From: Elysia crispata
Taxonomy: Eukaryota > Mollusca > Gastropoda > Plakobranchidae
DNA: 64,000 bases
Assembly (NCBI GenBank): GCA_033675545.1
Contig: JAWDGP010007472.1
Location: 343,501 to 407,500, forward strand
Reading direction: 5' to 3'
Each line of letters begins with the position of its first letter. The stretch's first letter is position 1. The notes under the pieces were generated by a model, which worked only from the letters and a program-made list of their open reading frames with translations, had not been told where the DNA came from and did no database searches. Below, piece by piece: positions 36,786-50,500 of the stretch. A program made the position numbers and the translations under genes.

Positions 36786-39682
36786 GTTTTTTTTTTCTGT
36801 ACACAATCTTCCTTGATTTTCATCATGTACACGTGTAATATACTAATATATTATTCGTTGCAAAGAAGTTGTAAAAATGAATTATCATTATATCACATTT
36901 TTATATTGCGAAATATAAACAGTGGTATACATGACGTGTGTTTCTACAAAAGTGTACAGTAGCCAAATCTATGTGATGTGAGCAAAATTGTTACGTTCGA
37001 TGGTTGTCAATTTGCCATTGCTTTAAGCAAGAGAAGAACAGGAAGAAAACACTGCAGTGTTGGCTGTTTGGACCAGAACAAAGCTGCATCTTAAATAAAT
37101 CCAATAAAAGTTTTACACCGTACTTGATCAATAAAAACCAGTGAAGTGTCGCGAATGCAACGAATATGCTCTATTCAGTATTTTTGTAGTAGTAGCAATC
37201 ACAACTTTAATTCATTTTCCACGCCCATTTCATAAAGACTTATCTCACCATCAATCCTTTGCTTATTGGTTCCTGACCTGGCCTATCAAAACAGTATTGT
37301 GAAACAGCAAGCATTGTTTAATTTCTTCATGCTCAGTTTCATGAAAGAAATTTCGCTTTATTATTCTAAGATTCTCGATTCCTGTTGCTGCTTTTGTTGT
37401 TTTCCATTTTCTAATAATTCAATCCGTATTTTTTAAAATAATTAAAATATACAGTATTCTTGTGGAGTTTTTTTTTCCTTTTTTTATTTTTTTTATTTAT
37501 TTATTTTTTTTTTGCAACCTTCATCCTTAAAGCAGCCGCTCTTTAGATATTTTCCCCCTGATTTAAAAGGCTTAGGTCTACAGTTAGATGATAATTTTAA
37601 AATGAATATCCACCTTTTGTGTGTGTGTGTTTATGGGTCCATGTTTCTGTAAGTGTAGTATGTTTCTTGTAGTTTTACTGGATACGGCACGTTAGACTGA
37701 GCGGTTAGTCCTAATACATGGAAAAGTCCCGTGCCAGTCGACATTCTAAAGTAATTATTTACATTATAGCTGCGTTTCGATTAACTCTATAGATTCTTGT
37801 TTGAATGCTTTGATGGATGACCAACCAAAGAATAATGTGCAAGGTGTAACAAGTAATCTATGGACAAACTCCTCTTTAGTAGATGGACATCGTAGGCAAC
37901 ATGTAAACTGTTCATGATTAGTTACCGCGAATACAGTTAATTTTTTACAACAAAATTAAAGCACTCAATAAGTTCTATAAAACTACCCTGGTAGAGGTCA
38001 TGCAATTGAAAGAGAGTAGAACTAGCGTTGATGAGCAACAGTAAGTACATGTACAGTATCACGAAACACAACTCAAGACTTAATTTCAACCCTTTAAACT
38101 GTAGTTGTGGCTTCAAGTATACTAGAGCTACACTTTTTGATTGCAAAGCGAATGTTCTTTATAGGTATACAGCTGGATTTTCACAAAGCTTAAATTGTTT
38201 ATTTCAATTCAAACACTTTTTTTTTTAATTTAAAATAAAAACAGAAGATGTGGCTTCCAATACCATAAATATACGGATCTACTATTTGAAATTGGTTTAA
38301 ACTTGATTTTTTTTGTGATTCTGCAATATTAGCAAAACAATGGAAAAAATGAGACACTGGTGGTCATTTACGAAGTTGGCGCTACATATGTATAAGAAAG
38401 GAATATAAATTATGTATATGTACCACTACCAGTTTAAGTTTGGATGCCTCGATAGAATAAAAAAAAATTATCCATTCTCTAAAATTCATAAGAACAAGAA
38501 TTACATGTGAAGATGGCTGCATAGATTAGGGCCCACATTGAGATTCGTGTTCTTTTACTCCCATCCACCCTTACATTGAGCCGTTCTATAACTTATACCG
38601 TCACACCTTCGATACTTGGTGGCACCAGGCGGGTGCTGCAGATTCAAAATGAAATGATCGACCGCTGTGGTTCACCAGATTAGTTTCACGTGGCCAGTGT
38701 ATCCAAATCATTGTTGATAAGGGTATAGTATTCTTCGAGGCCTGAAGCTATTATATTGCGAATTTGTTCAGATTACATCTCCAATGACCAATTGAAGTTA
38801 TCCTGAACTTTCCTCTTTTCTCTTATTTTATTTGATGAAAATTATTCGTTTTCTGCAGCTTTGTGCAATTATCGAAAATGTTGAAAGAAATGAAAGCTAT
38901 GCCATAGCACCATAATCTAGACAGGGGAGAATGGCAAACAGAAATGTCAGATTCATGCGTTCTACATACAGATAACGTGAAAAGAGAGCGCTAGGTGTCA
39001 GGCGTGGTGTTGTTGTTACTTTGCATTAATGACATTTTTTTTTTAAATAAAGTATCTGTAAAACTAAAAGAGAAGAGGCTATGCGTTCAGAAGTGTGGGA
39101 AGCGAGGCGGAGGATAAAAGGTGTGCCTGTTATTCTTCTGAAAGATCGCTAGATTGGATAGACTGAGTACTTTAATGACTTCATATAAATAAAAACGCAC
39201 GAAAAAATTTAAAAAGGGGGGGGGGGACATTTTAGATAATGGACTCAGTCTAAAAAGATATTGTGATATATACTTTGTTTTTTTTTTTTCCCTTGTATTT
39301 TGTTTTGAACCCACTAAACAGTATTAATATCTATAATAAGCGATCTACCAATATTATTTAGGTCTTAAATCAATGTTGCTCCAGTTAACAAAGTTGAAAA
39401 CAAAATACCAAGGAAAACAGTAGATTTATGTAAATTTGTATGTGACTTAAAATAGACTTCTCTAGTCTTGGAATCTGTTAATAGAAATGGAGTGAGTGTG
39501 GTGGGTAGGTCTAACAGCTTAATTATGTCAATTCAAAAGGACACACAGTCACTTTCACACCACACATACCAGTAACAAATTATCGAATACAATTAATGGA
39601 AGGAGTGCCAATATTTAAAATACAGTAATTGTAATGTAGCTTAGCAGCTTGGTTGAATAACGCACGAATTTTTTTAAAACAA

Positions 39683-39685
<3 letters not shown>

Positions 39686-39718
<33 letters not shown>
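39686..39718. repeat. (TA)n microsatellite
   Basis: Dinucleotide AT/TA run. Confidence 0.95.
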
Positions 39719-39720
<2 letters not shown>

Positions 39721-39890
39721 GCATCCGTGCAGTAACAAATTCTTAACAATGCCATCTTCGTGAAGCTAGACATCATAATGTATTTTAAAATGTTTAAAAA
39801 ATAAAAACCTAATATGATTAGATAAATTTTCTCGCCATCTCGGACACAAAACCATTGCAGGGTAACCACTTTAAAAAAAAATATATAAAT

Positions 39891-39894
<4 letters not shown>

Positions 39895-39955
<61 letters not shown>
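39895..39955. repeat. (TA)n microsatellite
   Basis: About 30 AT/TA units. Confidence 0.97.
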
Positions 39956-40468
39956 TGTATATATTATAGACCTACTAGTTCTACAATTGTGTAGGCCTAT
40001 TCAGAGCACTAAAATGATGAAGAGAACGACACAGTTCTACTTGTTTTAGCTTTTCAGTTTCACAGTTTCCACACACATTAATTGACTGCTAGACGAAAGA
40101 TGGTCGTGTTGCTGCAACACTGACTTACTTAATATGTTGTTAATTTTTTTTTGTTTTTTTTTTTGTTTTTTTGTTTGTTTGTTTGTTTGTTTGTTTAAAA
40201 AAACCTAGTGTACCGGCCACTACAAAAAGATGGATCAGTGGGCCTCAAGTTTGTTTGATAGCAAGTCAAAATAAGTCGTCATGGACCATCTAGGATTAAG
40301 TTCGTCTTCTATGCGGAAACCCATTCTTTGTGAAATAGCTATTGACGAAGAACTTTAAACATTTTAATAAAAGATGAGACAGAGATTGATACAGAAGCAA
40401 GAGAAGGGAGGTTGTATCCATGATAGCAAAGCTGGAGAAAGAAGCAGTGATACCAACAGAAACAGAAG

Positions 40469-40774
40469 ATGAAAGAGGAACAGGTGCGGAAGTTATGGAG
40501 GCTGCATCCCGAAAAGCAGAGGGAGAGAAAAAAGCAGGGACAGAGATTGGGTGTTTTCATGAGGATCGTGATACAGCTGGTAAAAAACATTAGAAGACAG
40601 CAGATAAAACGGCAACAGCAACGGCGAAGCTTCGTAAAATGTCAATGCAACCCACAAATTACATCAAGAAAACGCAGGTGGAAGAAAAAGAAAACGCAAC
40701 GCAACTCAAGCTGTCACTCCGGTCAAACATGTAACAATTTCTTTAGGGCCTGTTTTCTTTCTTTTATTTTTTAA
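40469..40774 (+). pseudogene. possible Cys-rich transposon-derived remnant
   Basis: A purine-rich, locally GC-richer open stretch ends in KCQCNPQ, TSRKRRWKKKK and SSCHSGQTCNN. The spacing recalls the C-x-C ... SRKCxCKK ... CHxGxxCxN tails found on some transposon-derived invertebrate proteins, with one expected Cys read as Trp. No upstream domain is recognised and a parallel frame is also partly open, so this is tentative. Confidence 0.2.
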
Positions 40775-41519
40775 GAGCTGTCATTGATTGCTAGACAATT
40801 TGTTGGTTCTGTTTGTGGTATGCCTATGATTCATTATGAGAGTTTTGTATTTTCTTGGACTGAATTAAATTGTTAAATTGTTAAATCGATTGTTTACAAA
40901 TTAAAGATAATAAATATTAAATTATTCAATAAGACTTGGAATTTTTGGACTCCATATTTTTTTCCATTGCACTTTCTCTAGCAAATACTTTCAGCATGTT
41001 AACGCTAAGTAAATTTTCTTCATATCTGTTAATATTAGGCAACCTTATTTATATTTGGCAAAACGGTGCTGCCTAATGTGAACATTAAACTTGTTTTCCC
41101 ATACTGTTGACAATAATTAATATTAGGTAATTTTCTGCCTAATGTTCAAATCAGGCAACTATTCCCTTTGAGCGTCACACACACATACATGTATATATGA
41201 TGTATATATAATGTATACAAAATTACCTTTTAAATAAATATCTGTTTATTTTGCTTATTAAGTGCTAAAAGCATATTAGTTTGGGGCTGGGACTTGCACA
41301 CCAGCATTAATACTTACAAAACAGTATAAAGATTTGAATAAGGTTAAAAAAACACACCAGGCCAGATTAGCTTATTTTTAAAATATAAGGGAGTTACAAG
41401 TAACTTGCTTATTCACTTATGTACCGTATGAGCGGTTCTTTTCCCGTCTGATGACAGTTTGATGTATCGCCCAGCATCTTATAGGAACAGAGTTTGAGTT
41501 TGAGCAAAAAGTAACCAAA

Positions 41520-41600
41520 AGATGCTTGCCTCTATGGGATTCCAACGATCGACTTATAGATGCATTGGCATATATCGCTTTGCCACTCATATTACTGTAT
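41520..41600 (-). repeat. tRNA-like remnant, possibly a SINE head
   Basis: On the minus strand, agtggcaaagcgatatatgcc resembles a Pol III A-box and, about 40 nt later, cgttggaatccc resembles a B-box. The stems do not pair well enough for a functional tRNA. Confidence 0.35.
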
Positions 41601-42454
41601 TACAAATGTCACTACGCTCCCTAAAGAGAGCAGCAAACATTTTTCGGTCATTTTACCCAAAGCCTACTGGGTACTCATAACATGAGCAACACATAAAACT
41701 TTATGTCTTTAAATTTCTTACTTATGATTTATCCAGTAATCTACCTCCTCTAAGTCTAACTAATAAATTACTACATGTATAAGTTTTAGGCAAACAAATT
41801 GTTATCTTTCGTCCAAGATATTTTTGCCTCAATAAGATGTAATGGTGATTCCGGTTACATTATACAATGATTGTCTTTAGGGCGTTTTAGATCTTCCCTA
41901 TCAAGCTTGGATTCATGATTAAGTAAGATTACGTAAATATTTTCTCAATGAATTTATACAGAATTAATTTATTTTTTAGTGGCGTACTCGCGAATTATCA
42001 TAAGCCATTCTATCTTTAAGGGGCAAGGCCATGAATGCCGACAGATCGATGGAATAAAACCTAAGGAGGCAAGCATTAAATTTTTCAATCATTTTCACTT
42101 AAAGCCTATTCAAACGACAGTCTGCTGAGCATTTTCGAAATTTTACCTCTGTAAAATTCTGCTGCTTCTGCTGCTGCTTCTGCTCCAAAGACAACCATTG
42201 TACCCTGAAGCACCATCATATCCCATTAGATGCAAAATTGGTAATCATAAATTAGCCTATGTTAACGAAACAAAGCATTTTGGGTAAATTGAGGAAAGCA
42301 GTTTGCGTTGTTTTTGTTTTTTTTTTTAGTTTTTTTTTTCTTTTTTAAATGAATTAAGACCTAGCCACATGAGTGTTGTAGGGGCCTGCAAAGTTTTAAA
42401 GGTGTGGGTTGGGTAATGACGGAGGAGTTTCGGTACAAAACCTTCCAAGTCAAC

Positions 42455-42458
<4 letters not shown>

Positions 42459-42547
<89 letters not shown>

Positions 42548-42583
42548 ACACACACACAGAGACAGATAGATAGATAGATAGAT
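42459..42583. repeat. compound (TA)n-(GA)n-(CA)n-(GATA)n microsatellite
   Basis: Successive dinucleotide runs with sharp switches, ending in four GATA units. Confidence 0.95.
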
Positions 42584-44268
42584 TATAGTGGAGAAAGTTA
42601 TATTTATTTTTTATTTAATTATAGGCTAGACGTTAATTCATTACAATTTTAAGAAGGGATAATTGATCTGACAAAATGTAAACCTATCATCGCTAGTGGC
42701 TAAATTGAGACCTAGGGAATGTAAAAACTAACAACTTAGACTTGAGACTATCTCCTCCTTTTTCTTATTCCCTTTAGCTAAATGTCCTGAGGACAAAAAC
42801 AAATTGCGGATTTTCGGATCCCGGATTTCGGCCGCCTCATACGAAGATTCTTTTTGTTTATTATTCTGTGGTTCTTACTCCTGAACAGAAAATTTTGTAT
42901 TTAAAAATATCGTGTTGTTTTCTTTTTTCTTGTTCTTTCTTTTACTTTTTTTTTCTTTTTGTGTGTATGTGTGCTTTTTATTTTATTTGTTGCCGTTGCT
43001 GCTGCTGCTGCTGTTGTTGTTGTTGTTTTTACTCCCCCCCCCCCCCTCTCTGTATTTGTGTTGAAAAGATAGAGTAATTTTGCAGTTTAAAATATGTTGA
43101 AGTTTTTTGTTCAAATAATAGAGACCTATCGAAATAGATTTTACTATTCTCAAAGTTCATGGTCTATTTATGTGAAAAACCAACTGATGAAAAACCTTAT
43201 GATTTTTAATTTGAAAAATCGAAGTTCATAATTATGTCTATTTTTTATTTACGAAGGATAATAAAGGTTGAAATGTTACTGGGTTAACATATCACGTGGA
43301 CACTTTTTTTTCACAAATCGTAATAAAACAACAACAACTTTGAAACTGATCTTGGTTTAGTTAAAAAATAAAAAGAGAAAAGAAAGACAAGGAAAGAAAA
43401 AAAGAGAGAGAGGAAGAAAAAAAAAAAATAAAATTAGGCATACTCGTATCAGAATGCCTTAAAACCTGTCATTCCTCATGATATCCGGTATGACGTCATG
43501 TTATGGCGTTGATAGCTGGCAAAAATAGGAAGAGGAAAGAGTCTGTAATTCACTTACAAAGAAAGGGATGCTAGATTCTATTTCTCTTTTTATTTTTAAA
43601 CAAGGAATTACATCCATAATAAGACTAAGTGAATACATCACTCAACGTAACAAATTTCAGCCAAAGTAGAGACAAGCATGTTGCTTTATTATTTATCTAG
43701 GCCTATAGATTAGATATTAGACTGAAGAATTCACAGTTTCTTGGTATCTTGAAATTATTTTTTAATTTATCATTCTTAGATCTAGACCAAGGACCAGACC
43801 ACACCTAATATCCAGATCTTGGGTTCTAGAATAGGCATAGATTTAATAAGTACCTAATAAAGATTAAGACTTATCTACATTAGATCTTAAGGGTGCTGAC
43901 ACTTTAGTGACGCAGACTGATCATGACCTTAGACGTCCAGTTCAAATTCAAATTAGATCTAGATTGAACTAGATCTAGATCTAGGAGGAAAAGAAATTCA
44001 TCTGTGATTTCAGTGCAAGTGTAGAGATCTTAAGTCCATCAAAATAACTTGGCAGAGATTGTAAAAGTACATAAATTAAAGGAGCAAGGTCCATAGTTCT
44101 TGGCACTGGCAGTCTTGTTCTTTAGATTCTTAGACTTGCCCTTTTGAACTGACCGCACAATGCCAACAGTACTGTGTGTAGCAGTTTGCTGGTACTAGAC
44201 CTGACTTTCAGGATCCCTTATTTCCACGTCGGATTAATCAGGCAAACCTCAAATTGTTCACTATCAAC

Positions 44269-44915
44269 ATGAATGGACTCTCATTCAGTGAACTTTGTTG
44301 TCTTTTCTGCTGTCCTCCGTGCCCATCCCGAATTTCAGCAAAACTTGCTTTTTTACCACCAGAGAAAACATATGACCTTATATCAGATGAAGCTGGTTCA
44401 CGGTATAGCTTACATCTCACAGAACGAGCTGAGTGGCAATATAGTCAGCAAGAGCTGGATAATATAGAAGTTTTTTATACTCGTACGAGTAAAAACAACA
44501 GAATTGTCTGCATGTTCGCACGATGCACCCAAAATGCTAAATTTACTATTTTGTTTAGCCATGGAAATGCAGTTGACCTGGGCCAAATGAGCAGTTTCTA
44601 CATTGGTCTTGGATCACGTATAAACTGTAACATTTTCAGTTTCGACTATTCAGGATATGGAGCAAGTACAGGCAGGCCTTCGGAAAAAAATATCTATGCA
44701 GACATTGATGCCGCTTGGCAAGCTCTCAGGACAAGATACGGAATTAGTCCTCAAAACATCATTCTTTATGGACAAAGTATAGGCACTGTACCTACTATAG
44801 ACCTAGCAGCTAGATATGAAGTTGGAGCTGTGATTCTTCATTCACCACTTATGTCTGGGATGCGCCTTGCCTTTCCTGAGACCAACAGGACCTGGTTTTT
44901 CGATCCCTTTCCAAG
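44269..44915 (+). CDS. ABHD17: ABHD17 depalmitoylase, exon 1
   Basis: Encodes residues 1-216 of an alpha/beta-hydrolase that removes palmitate from membrane proteins (N-Ras and PSD-95 in vertebrates). The start ATG gives [20 protein letters not shown], the Cys-rich N-terminus that is itself palmitoylated to anchor the enzyme to membranes. Further landmarks are [16 protein letters not shown] [12 protein letters not shown] (97-107, oxyanion region) and GQSIG with the nucleophile Ser170. The exon ends CCA AG before gtatga, and the split codon makes Ser216 with exon 2. Vertebrates have three paralogues (A, B, C); I cannot tell whether this animal has more than one. Confidence 0.96.
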
Positions 44916-47178
44916 GTATGAAATCTTACAATATCATCTATAGACCATAATAGATCAAAGGTGTAAAGGCATTTTGTTAAAAAAAAAACTTATATTTGAA
45001 TGCAAAGGAAGATGCTCTGTTTATTGAGAATTGCAAATTTTAAACTTTTTAAAACTCTTGCAGTGGCAATATAATTTTAAGTGCTAAATGGTCCCCAGCG
45101 GCAATAAAACCAATACAAATTACAAAACTTTGCTCTATTTCTAGTTTCACTTCATATTGAGGTAGAATCAATCCAATCATGTTTCAACAATTCTAAATGC
45201 ATTGTATTGGTTTATTTGTCTATCATTGCAAGCAGTTCAGATCACTCTTGCGTAAAGGGAAGACATCATAGGTTGATAAGAAGACTAGTGTTACAATAAT
45301 TTTCAACAACCATTAAACTTTAAAGAGTGAGAAACACTTTTGTGACTAGGCCTATAGCGTTATTAGTTACTTCATAATCTGTTGAAAGCGTTTTAAAAGG
45401 ATAGATTTAATGTTTCCATTAGATGACTTCACTCATTCATTTTTTTGTCAAGCCTATTCAAAGTATTATCAGATCTTATCTGATCCAATGCTTTTGAACA
45501 GTCTAGATGATAATATACGTTATATTTGAAAATAAATACTTTAGAAAGTAGCCTATACTTTTCTTAATGTTGATTTGGGACACCAAAATGACACTCTGGG
45601 CTGATTTTAAGATTTAACCTAAACATGGATGTGAATATGTGAGGGATCATAATTATTTTTATAGTTTTGGGACAAGAACTCTCAATGGTTATTTTGATAT
45701 TAATAATGTTGTAATCGGATTACACAGCGTACATACATCTTATTTTAAAAATGCTTAAAAAATAGATTGAATACCCTTATTTGAGATTTAAACTTTATCT
45801 AACCATATGATGATGATCTAGTCACTTTCCACAAGTGATTGAAAGTTCGAAATTGAAAAAAGGTTAACACAATGAGCACAAAAACAGGTCTACAATAAAA
45901 AAAAAAAAAAAAAACTCTAATTCAGGTCAAATAACATAATGTACATAACTTTTCCACTTAATTGACATTGCCATATTTTTTTTTTTTATTTCATGTTACA
46001 ATATATATTTAAAAAAAAACTGCTCCAAATAGTCCTACTACTTTTACTAGTTTTGGCTTGCTTTAAGGTCATAAATCACTATTCCTAGTATCGCTAAGAC
46101 TACTGTGATCAAGTTGGTTGCAAGTCAAAGATTTTTAATTTAATTTATGGATCATTTAAAACAATAAAATTTTAATATCCCAACTAAATTTATATCTAAT
46201 CTGCGTTTTGAAAAACCTAGGCACTCTAGAATTTAGTTCCTCCTTCCATGCAAGTTTAGTCTCGAATATCTGGTGCAAAATTAGCAAACCTTGTCAGATT
46301 ACTGGTAGTTAAAACTTAAATGCTGCTACTAACAATTGTGAAGCAAAGGCTAAAGCTTAACAAACTTTTTGTGATCTAAAGATGGTATTATCTCAAACTC
46401 TGAAACAATTCAATAAAAGGATAGACGGTCGATTCCATGAACATGGACAATATATGCTATCAGGGAACTTTCGGGTGCATTTGTGGGTCATTGATTAAAT
46501 TTTTAAAAGAGGATAGTTTTGGAAAAGGGCATTAGGAGTTTGGCATGAACGAGAACCAAAAAGATTCATGCGAAGAGAAGCTTGAATCTATTGCACAGAA
46601 CCCTTGTAGTCATTGGAATTTCTATTACTAAGATCAGTTAATATGACTAACCAAAACACTGTATATAGTCATAGAGTGCAAATGGCCAAATCACCCAAGT
46701 GGATAGGACCATCTCAATAGGATTAAACCCTCTGTTGATCATACTTTGTCAGTGTTATAAATTTGCAACCAAAATAATCTGGAATGAGCAATTACATACA
46801 ATTCTAAGTTAAATGAGTTGCTTAAAGTTACTTTGAGCCTTGTGATATGTACAACAAACTTTTTTTTTTTTGCACAATGCAAAGTTACCTGCAGTCCAAT
46901 TTGTTTTTATTGAAATTTAAAAAGGGAATGCATCTTTAGCCTTTGTATATGATTTTTTTTTAGGGTCGTATACAATTTTTGACAGTGGTGTTCTCATACG
47001 CATGTGAAGTTTACCATAAATAAAGTTGAGGTTGGGATGTTGACTTGATGCTTTTTTTTTTTTTAGTCATCACAAACATTTATTTATTTTATTTTATTTC
47101 GGTCCTTTGTATTTAAGTCTGAATTAAGTGACATGCTCCCTAAAATTGTTCGCTTACTTTTATCATTTTTCTTTTCAG
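44916..47178 (+). other. ABHD17: ABHD17 intron
   Basis: A phase-2 intron of 2263 bp from gtatga to tcttttcag. It separates the nucleophile-bearing exon from the acid/histidine exon. No other gene is seen inside. Confidence 0.93.
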
Positions 47179-47398
47179 TATTGACAAAGTGCCCAAAATC
47201 ACTTCCCCTGTCCTTGTAATTCATGGAACAGATGATGAAGTCATAGACTTTTCTCATGGGTTGACCATCTATGAACGTTGTCCACGGACAGTTGAGCCAC
47301 TTTGGGTTGAGGGGGCAGGTCATAATGATGTAGAATTGTATGGTCAGTACTTGCGGCGCCTAAAACAGTTTATAAGCGTGGAACTCGCAGTCAATTGA
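47179..47398 (+). CDS. ABHD17: ABHD17 depalmitoylase, exon 2
   Basis: Completes the enzyme to 288 residues, the family's usual length. It carries the acid of the triad in [13 protein letters not shown] (Asp235) and the catalytic His264 in [15 protein letters not shown]. The reading ends [12 protein letters not shown] and TGA at 47396-47398, where vertebrate family members also end. All parts needed for activity are present. The TGA is followed by C and then by a long in-frame open stretch, described separately. Confidence 0.96.
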
Positions 47399-47596
47399 CA
47401 TGCGGCCACAGAGGAGATGGTTCAAGATGAGCAAGTGTTGGTGCCTCCAGAGGCTGCTGAAGATGTAGCTACAACTGCCCTTCCAGTGGCCACAGAAGAT
47501 CTGGATGTACAAGTTGACAATGCTACCACCCCCCAAGAAGATGCACCAGCCACTTTGTCAGTACAACTGCCTCCAACAGAGGAACGTGTTGTATGA
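47399..47596 (+). other. in-frame open extension after the ABHD17 stop
   Basis: Sixty-five sense codons follow the TGA in the same frame before a second TGA at 47594-47596. They encode an acidic Ala/Glu/Thr/Pro/Val-rich tail (for example TEEMVQDEQVLVPPEAAEDV). Local base composition is far more GC-rich than the 3' UTR after it. Candidate stop-codon readthrough product or an alternatively used C-terminus; could also be a GC-rich UTR. A polyadenylation hexamer lies at 47807-47812. Confidence 0.45.
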
Positions 47597-50500
47597 CAAA
47601 TTGACCCATAGCTGTAAACAACCAGCCCCCAATTGTCCTCTACTTGTGTGATTAGATATCTTGCGATTTTTTTCCTTTTAATTTGTATTTGAATATTTTT
47701 ATTTCATTAGTTTAACATAATTTTTTAATTATGTATTTAAACTGTAAATGTGAGCCATCAGAAAGTAATTTTGAGAGGTCCCTATTTTCTTTTGAAAGCA
47801 AGAACAAATAAAATTCTATCACACAAGTAGAGGTAGGGCTTGAACCTTCTCCTCTGTGACATGTTAAAACTAATATTGATTTGAATGTACAAGAACGTTT
47901 TTGTGTGATACATGTGATGATTTTTTTTTCAATTAAAGTCACATGTTTAAAGTAAAAAGGTTGCTTTGTCTGATTTTTTTCTTTTTTTTTTTAGACAGTG
48001 ATTTTTAGTTGCCGTTTTCTTCTGGGTGGATGAAATTTTTTTTATCCTCATATTCTTTCTTGTTTCCTAGCACTTCACTGTTTTGAAAATTATCAAAATA
48101 CTGCCAAAGGTTCTTTTTTGTAACTATTGTTGTTCTGTTTTATACTTGACACTCTTTGACTCCTTTTATAATTTTTTTTTTTAATACTTCTTTTTGGATG
48201 AAAATCTACTTTGGAGATATCTTTAACAGGCTTTTGAGTTTGCGTCTTAAGTTTTATAGTCATTATTTCATGGCAAATTCTACAAAAAAAATATTTCTTG
48301 AGGTATTTCTCTTCAAGATAGTTATTAAAATTGTTGCAAGTTTGAATTTTTTAACTTTTGTTTGAGAAGTGAAATACTGTCATTACATTAGTAAATACTT
48401 GTAGCTTTTGTAGCTCAGCAAAAGCCTCAATTATACAAGTAAGATGAATCAAATTTAGATATTACCAAAGTCATGCATTATATTAGTCTTTGCATCATAC
48501 AAACCATTGGTATCTTTTTATACATAATTTTCTAGATTTGATCTTGTCTGCTGGCTATGCCTTATTACATTTCTGAGCTAATGGATCGAGGATTATACTT
48601 TGACTCTTTTAAATTTATTGTGTTTGAAAGTTGAACACCCATAAGAACGCCTTTCACTATTATTTTACTTAATAATCTCCTCTAAAATCCTTCAATGAAA
48701 TCTACAGTGTGAATTATTGTTTTGTAGAATAGAGAGATATACTCACATAGCTGTTGCAAACCTTACCAACTAAAAATCAATGGCTTTTGTTAAATGCAAG
48801 TATTTATGGTCCAGCACAACAAAATCAGATGTTTTGTGCCTTGGTTGCTTTAAGACTTGTTAATATTGGCTTTAGATTAGATGAATGCCTCCAGAAATGT
48901 CAAAAGTGTCTCCTGTGCACAACTTTGATTAAAAACTTGATTGTCAATGATACAGGTAGCTGAATCTTGTGGACTTTGACTTTTTATTAATTTTGTTTAT
49001 TTACACATGTTTCACTTTTTAGGCAATTATTCTAAGTATCAGTATTTCCTGATTATTTGAGTGATAAAATATAAAATATTTGTTAATCTTATTTAAGGCC
49101 TCTAAATATTGATTTCATTTAAGTTTGTTGAACATTTCATATTCTCATTTCTCACGGTCCTTAATGGCTTATAGCATTTTTTAAAGTAGATTTAAATGGC
49201 TTGCAGCTTCTTATCCAGTGTCTCAGTTAATAATGTGTGAAGAAATAATTTGTTAAAGTAATTTACAATTAAAGTCTCGGACATTCTGTAAAGGGACTAG
49301 TAGAAAAAGGCTTTGTTTTTGCATATTAACTAATATATCAGTTTTCTTGGCCCTGAGTTTTTAAACAGGTACACTATTAAGTTGTTAGTTGATAACACTT
49401 CATACACCAATATGAGTGCTTATCTAAATACTTAAAGTGTAAAGAGTTACAAATGATGTATGTTTGGGTTTTCATGGTCAGCTCTTGAGTCATGGCAAAA
49501 GATATTATTTAAGCAGCTGAAAATCAATTTATTTCTAGACATTGCTATATATAACACCTCTGAAGGTGTTTTTCTTGCATGTAAATTATTATACTTGACC
49601 CCAAGACAGTTGATTACATACATTATGCACAAGTGTAAAAAAATAAAAGCACACACAATAACATAATCCTAGAAAATGTTTCTCCTTTCCTTGCTCATAG
49701 TTCATTAAGGTGAATGTGTGCAATCTGCTCAAAGTAGCATGCTGGTGTTAGAGAGATCATTAGTGTAAGCATGAATTTGATTCACCATTAATGAGCTTTA
49801 TTTGGTATGGTGGCTGTTGAAACTGGGAGAGATTCTGTGAGTGTGATTCTGTTCAAAAGTGAAAGAAGCATTCAATATGATTGTGCAGAAAGAATAATAT
49901 GTTTGCATGTGTATTTCTCTTTTTTTCAAGTGCATGGCCTGTGCTAAGTGATGTGTTTATGTTTTTATTTTTATATGACCAAATGTAATTTTATGTCCAT
50001 CTTGCCATTTGGTCTGCAAAAAAGATGTTTGTTTGTACTTTTTTTCACATAATACCTTGAGGTTGTGAATTAATCTCCTTATGAATTTGTGCTTTTGCAA
50101 AGTTCTTGCCTGAAATAATAGTACACATAAAATAAATGATTCATTGCATTGCACTACATGTTTAAACAATAAGTCTCATATTTTCTAAGTATTCAATTAT
50201 TCAACTGCATGACTTGATATTCGTTTTTGGTTTGTTTGTTTTTTTTTTAAGCTGTGTGATTACCAAGGATACCCTTTTCTTTTTTTTTTTTTATATGTAC
50301 AGCCTTTATTTTATATTGTATAATCCTGTAAAATTTTCCTACAGTCAGAGTGAATTTAAATGAAAGCAGTTCAGTCCTTTTTAAGGTTTGTTTTACAAGT
50401 GCAATATAATAAAAATCAATTGGCAGTATGGTTACGGCTTAAAAAAAAACATTGGTTTTTTTTTAAATCGTGACATCAATGGTACATCTTTCTCCCACGG

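Larger units (their letters stand above)
36786..44268. other. gene-poor region rich in simple repeats
   Basis: No intact gene was recognised. It holds TA microsatellites (39686-39718, 39895-39955, 42459-42515), GA/CA/GATA runs (42516-42583), a CTG/TTG run (about 42996-43026), a tRNA-like remnant near 41525-41595, a possible Cys-rich transposon remnant at 40469-40774 and an AGATCTAG-rich patch before the ABHD17 gene. Confidence 0.6.

Noticed and set aside
37680..37740. tRNA-like segment (gactgagcggttagtcc)
   Set aside because: It resembles an A-box, but no matching B-box or cloverleaf stems were found at the right distance.
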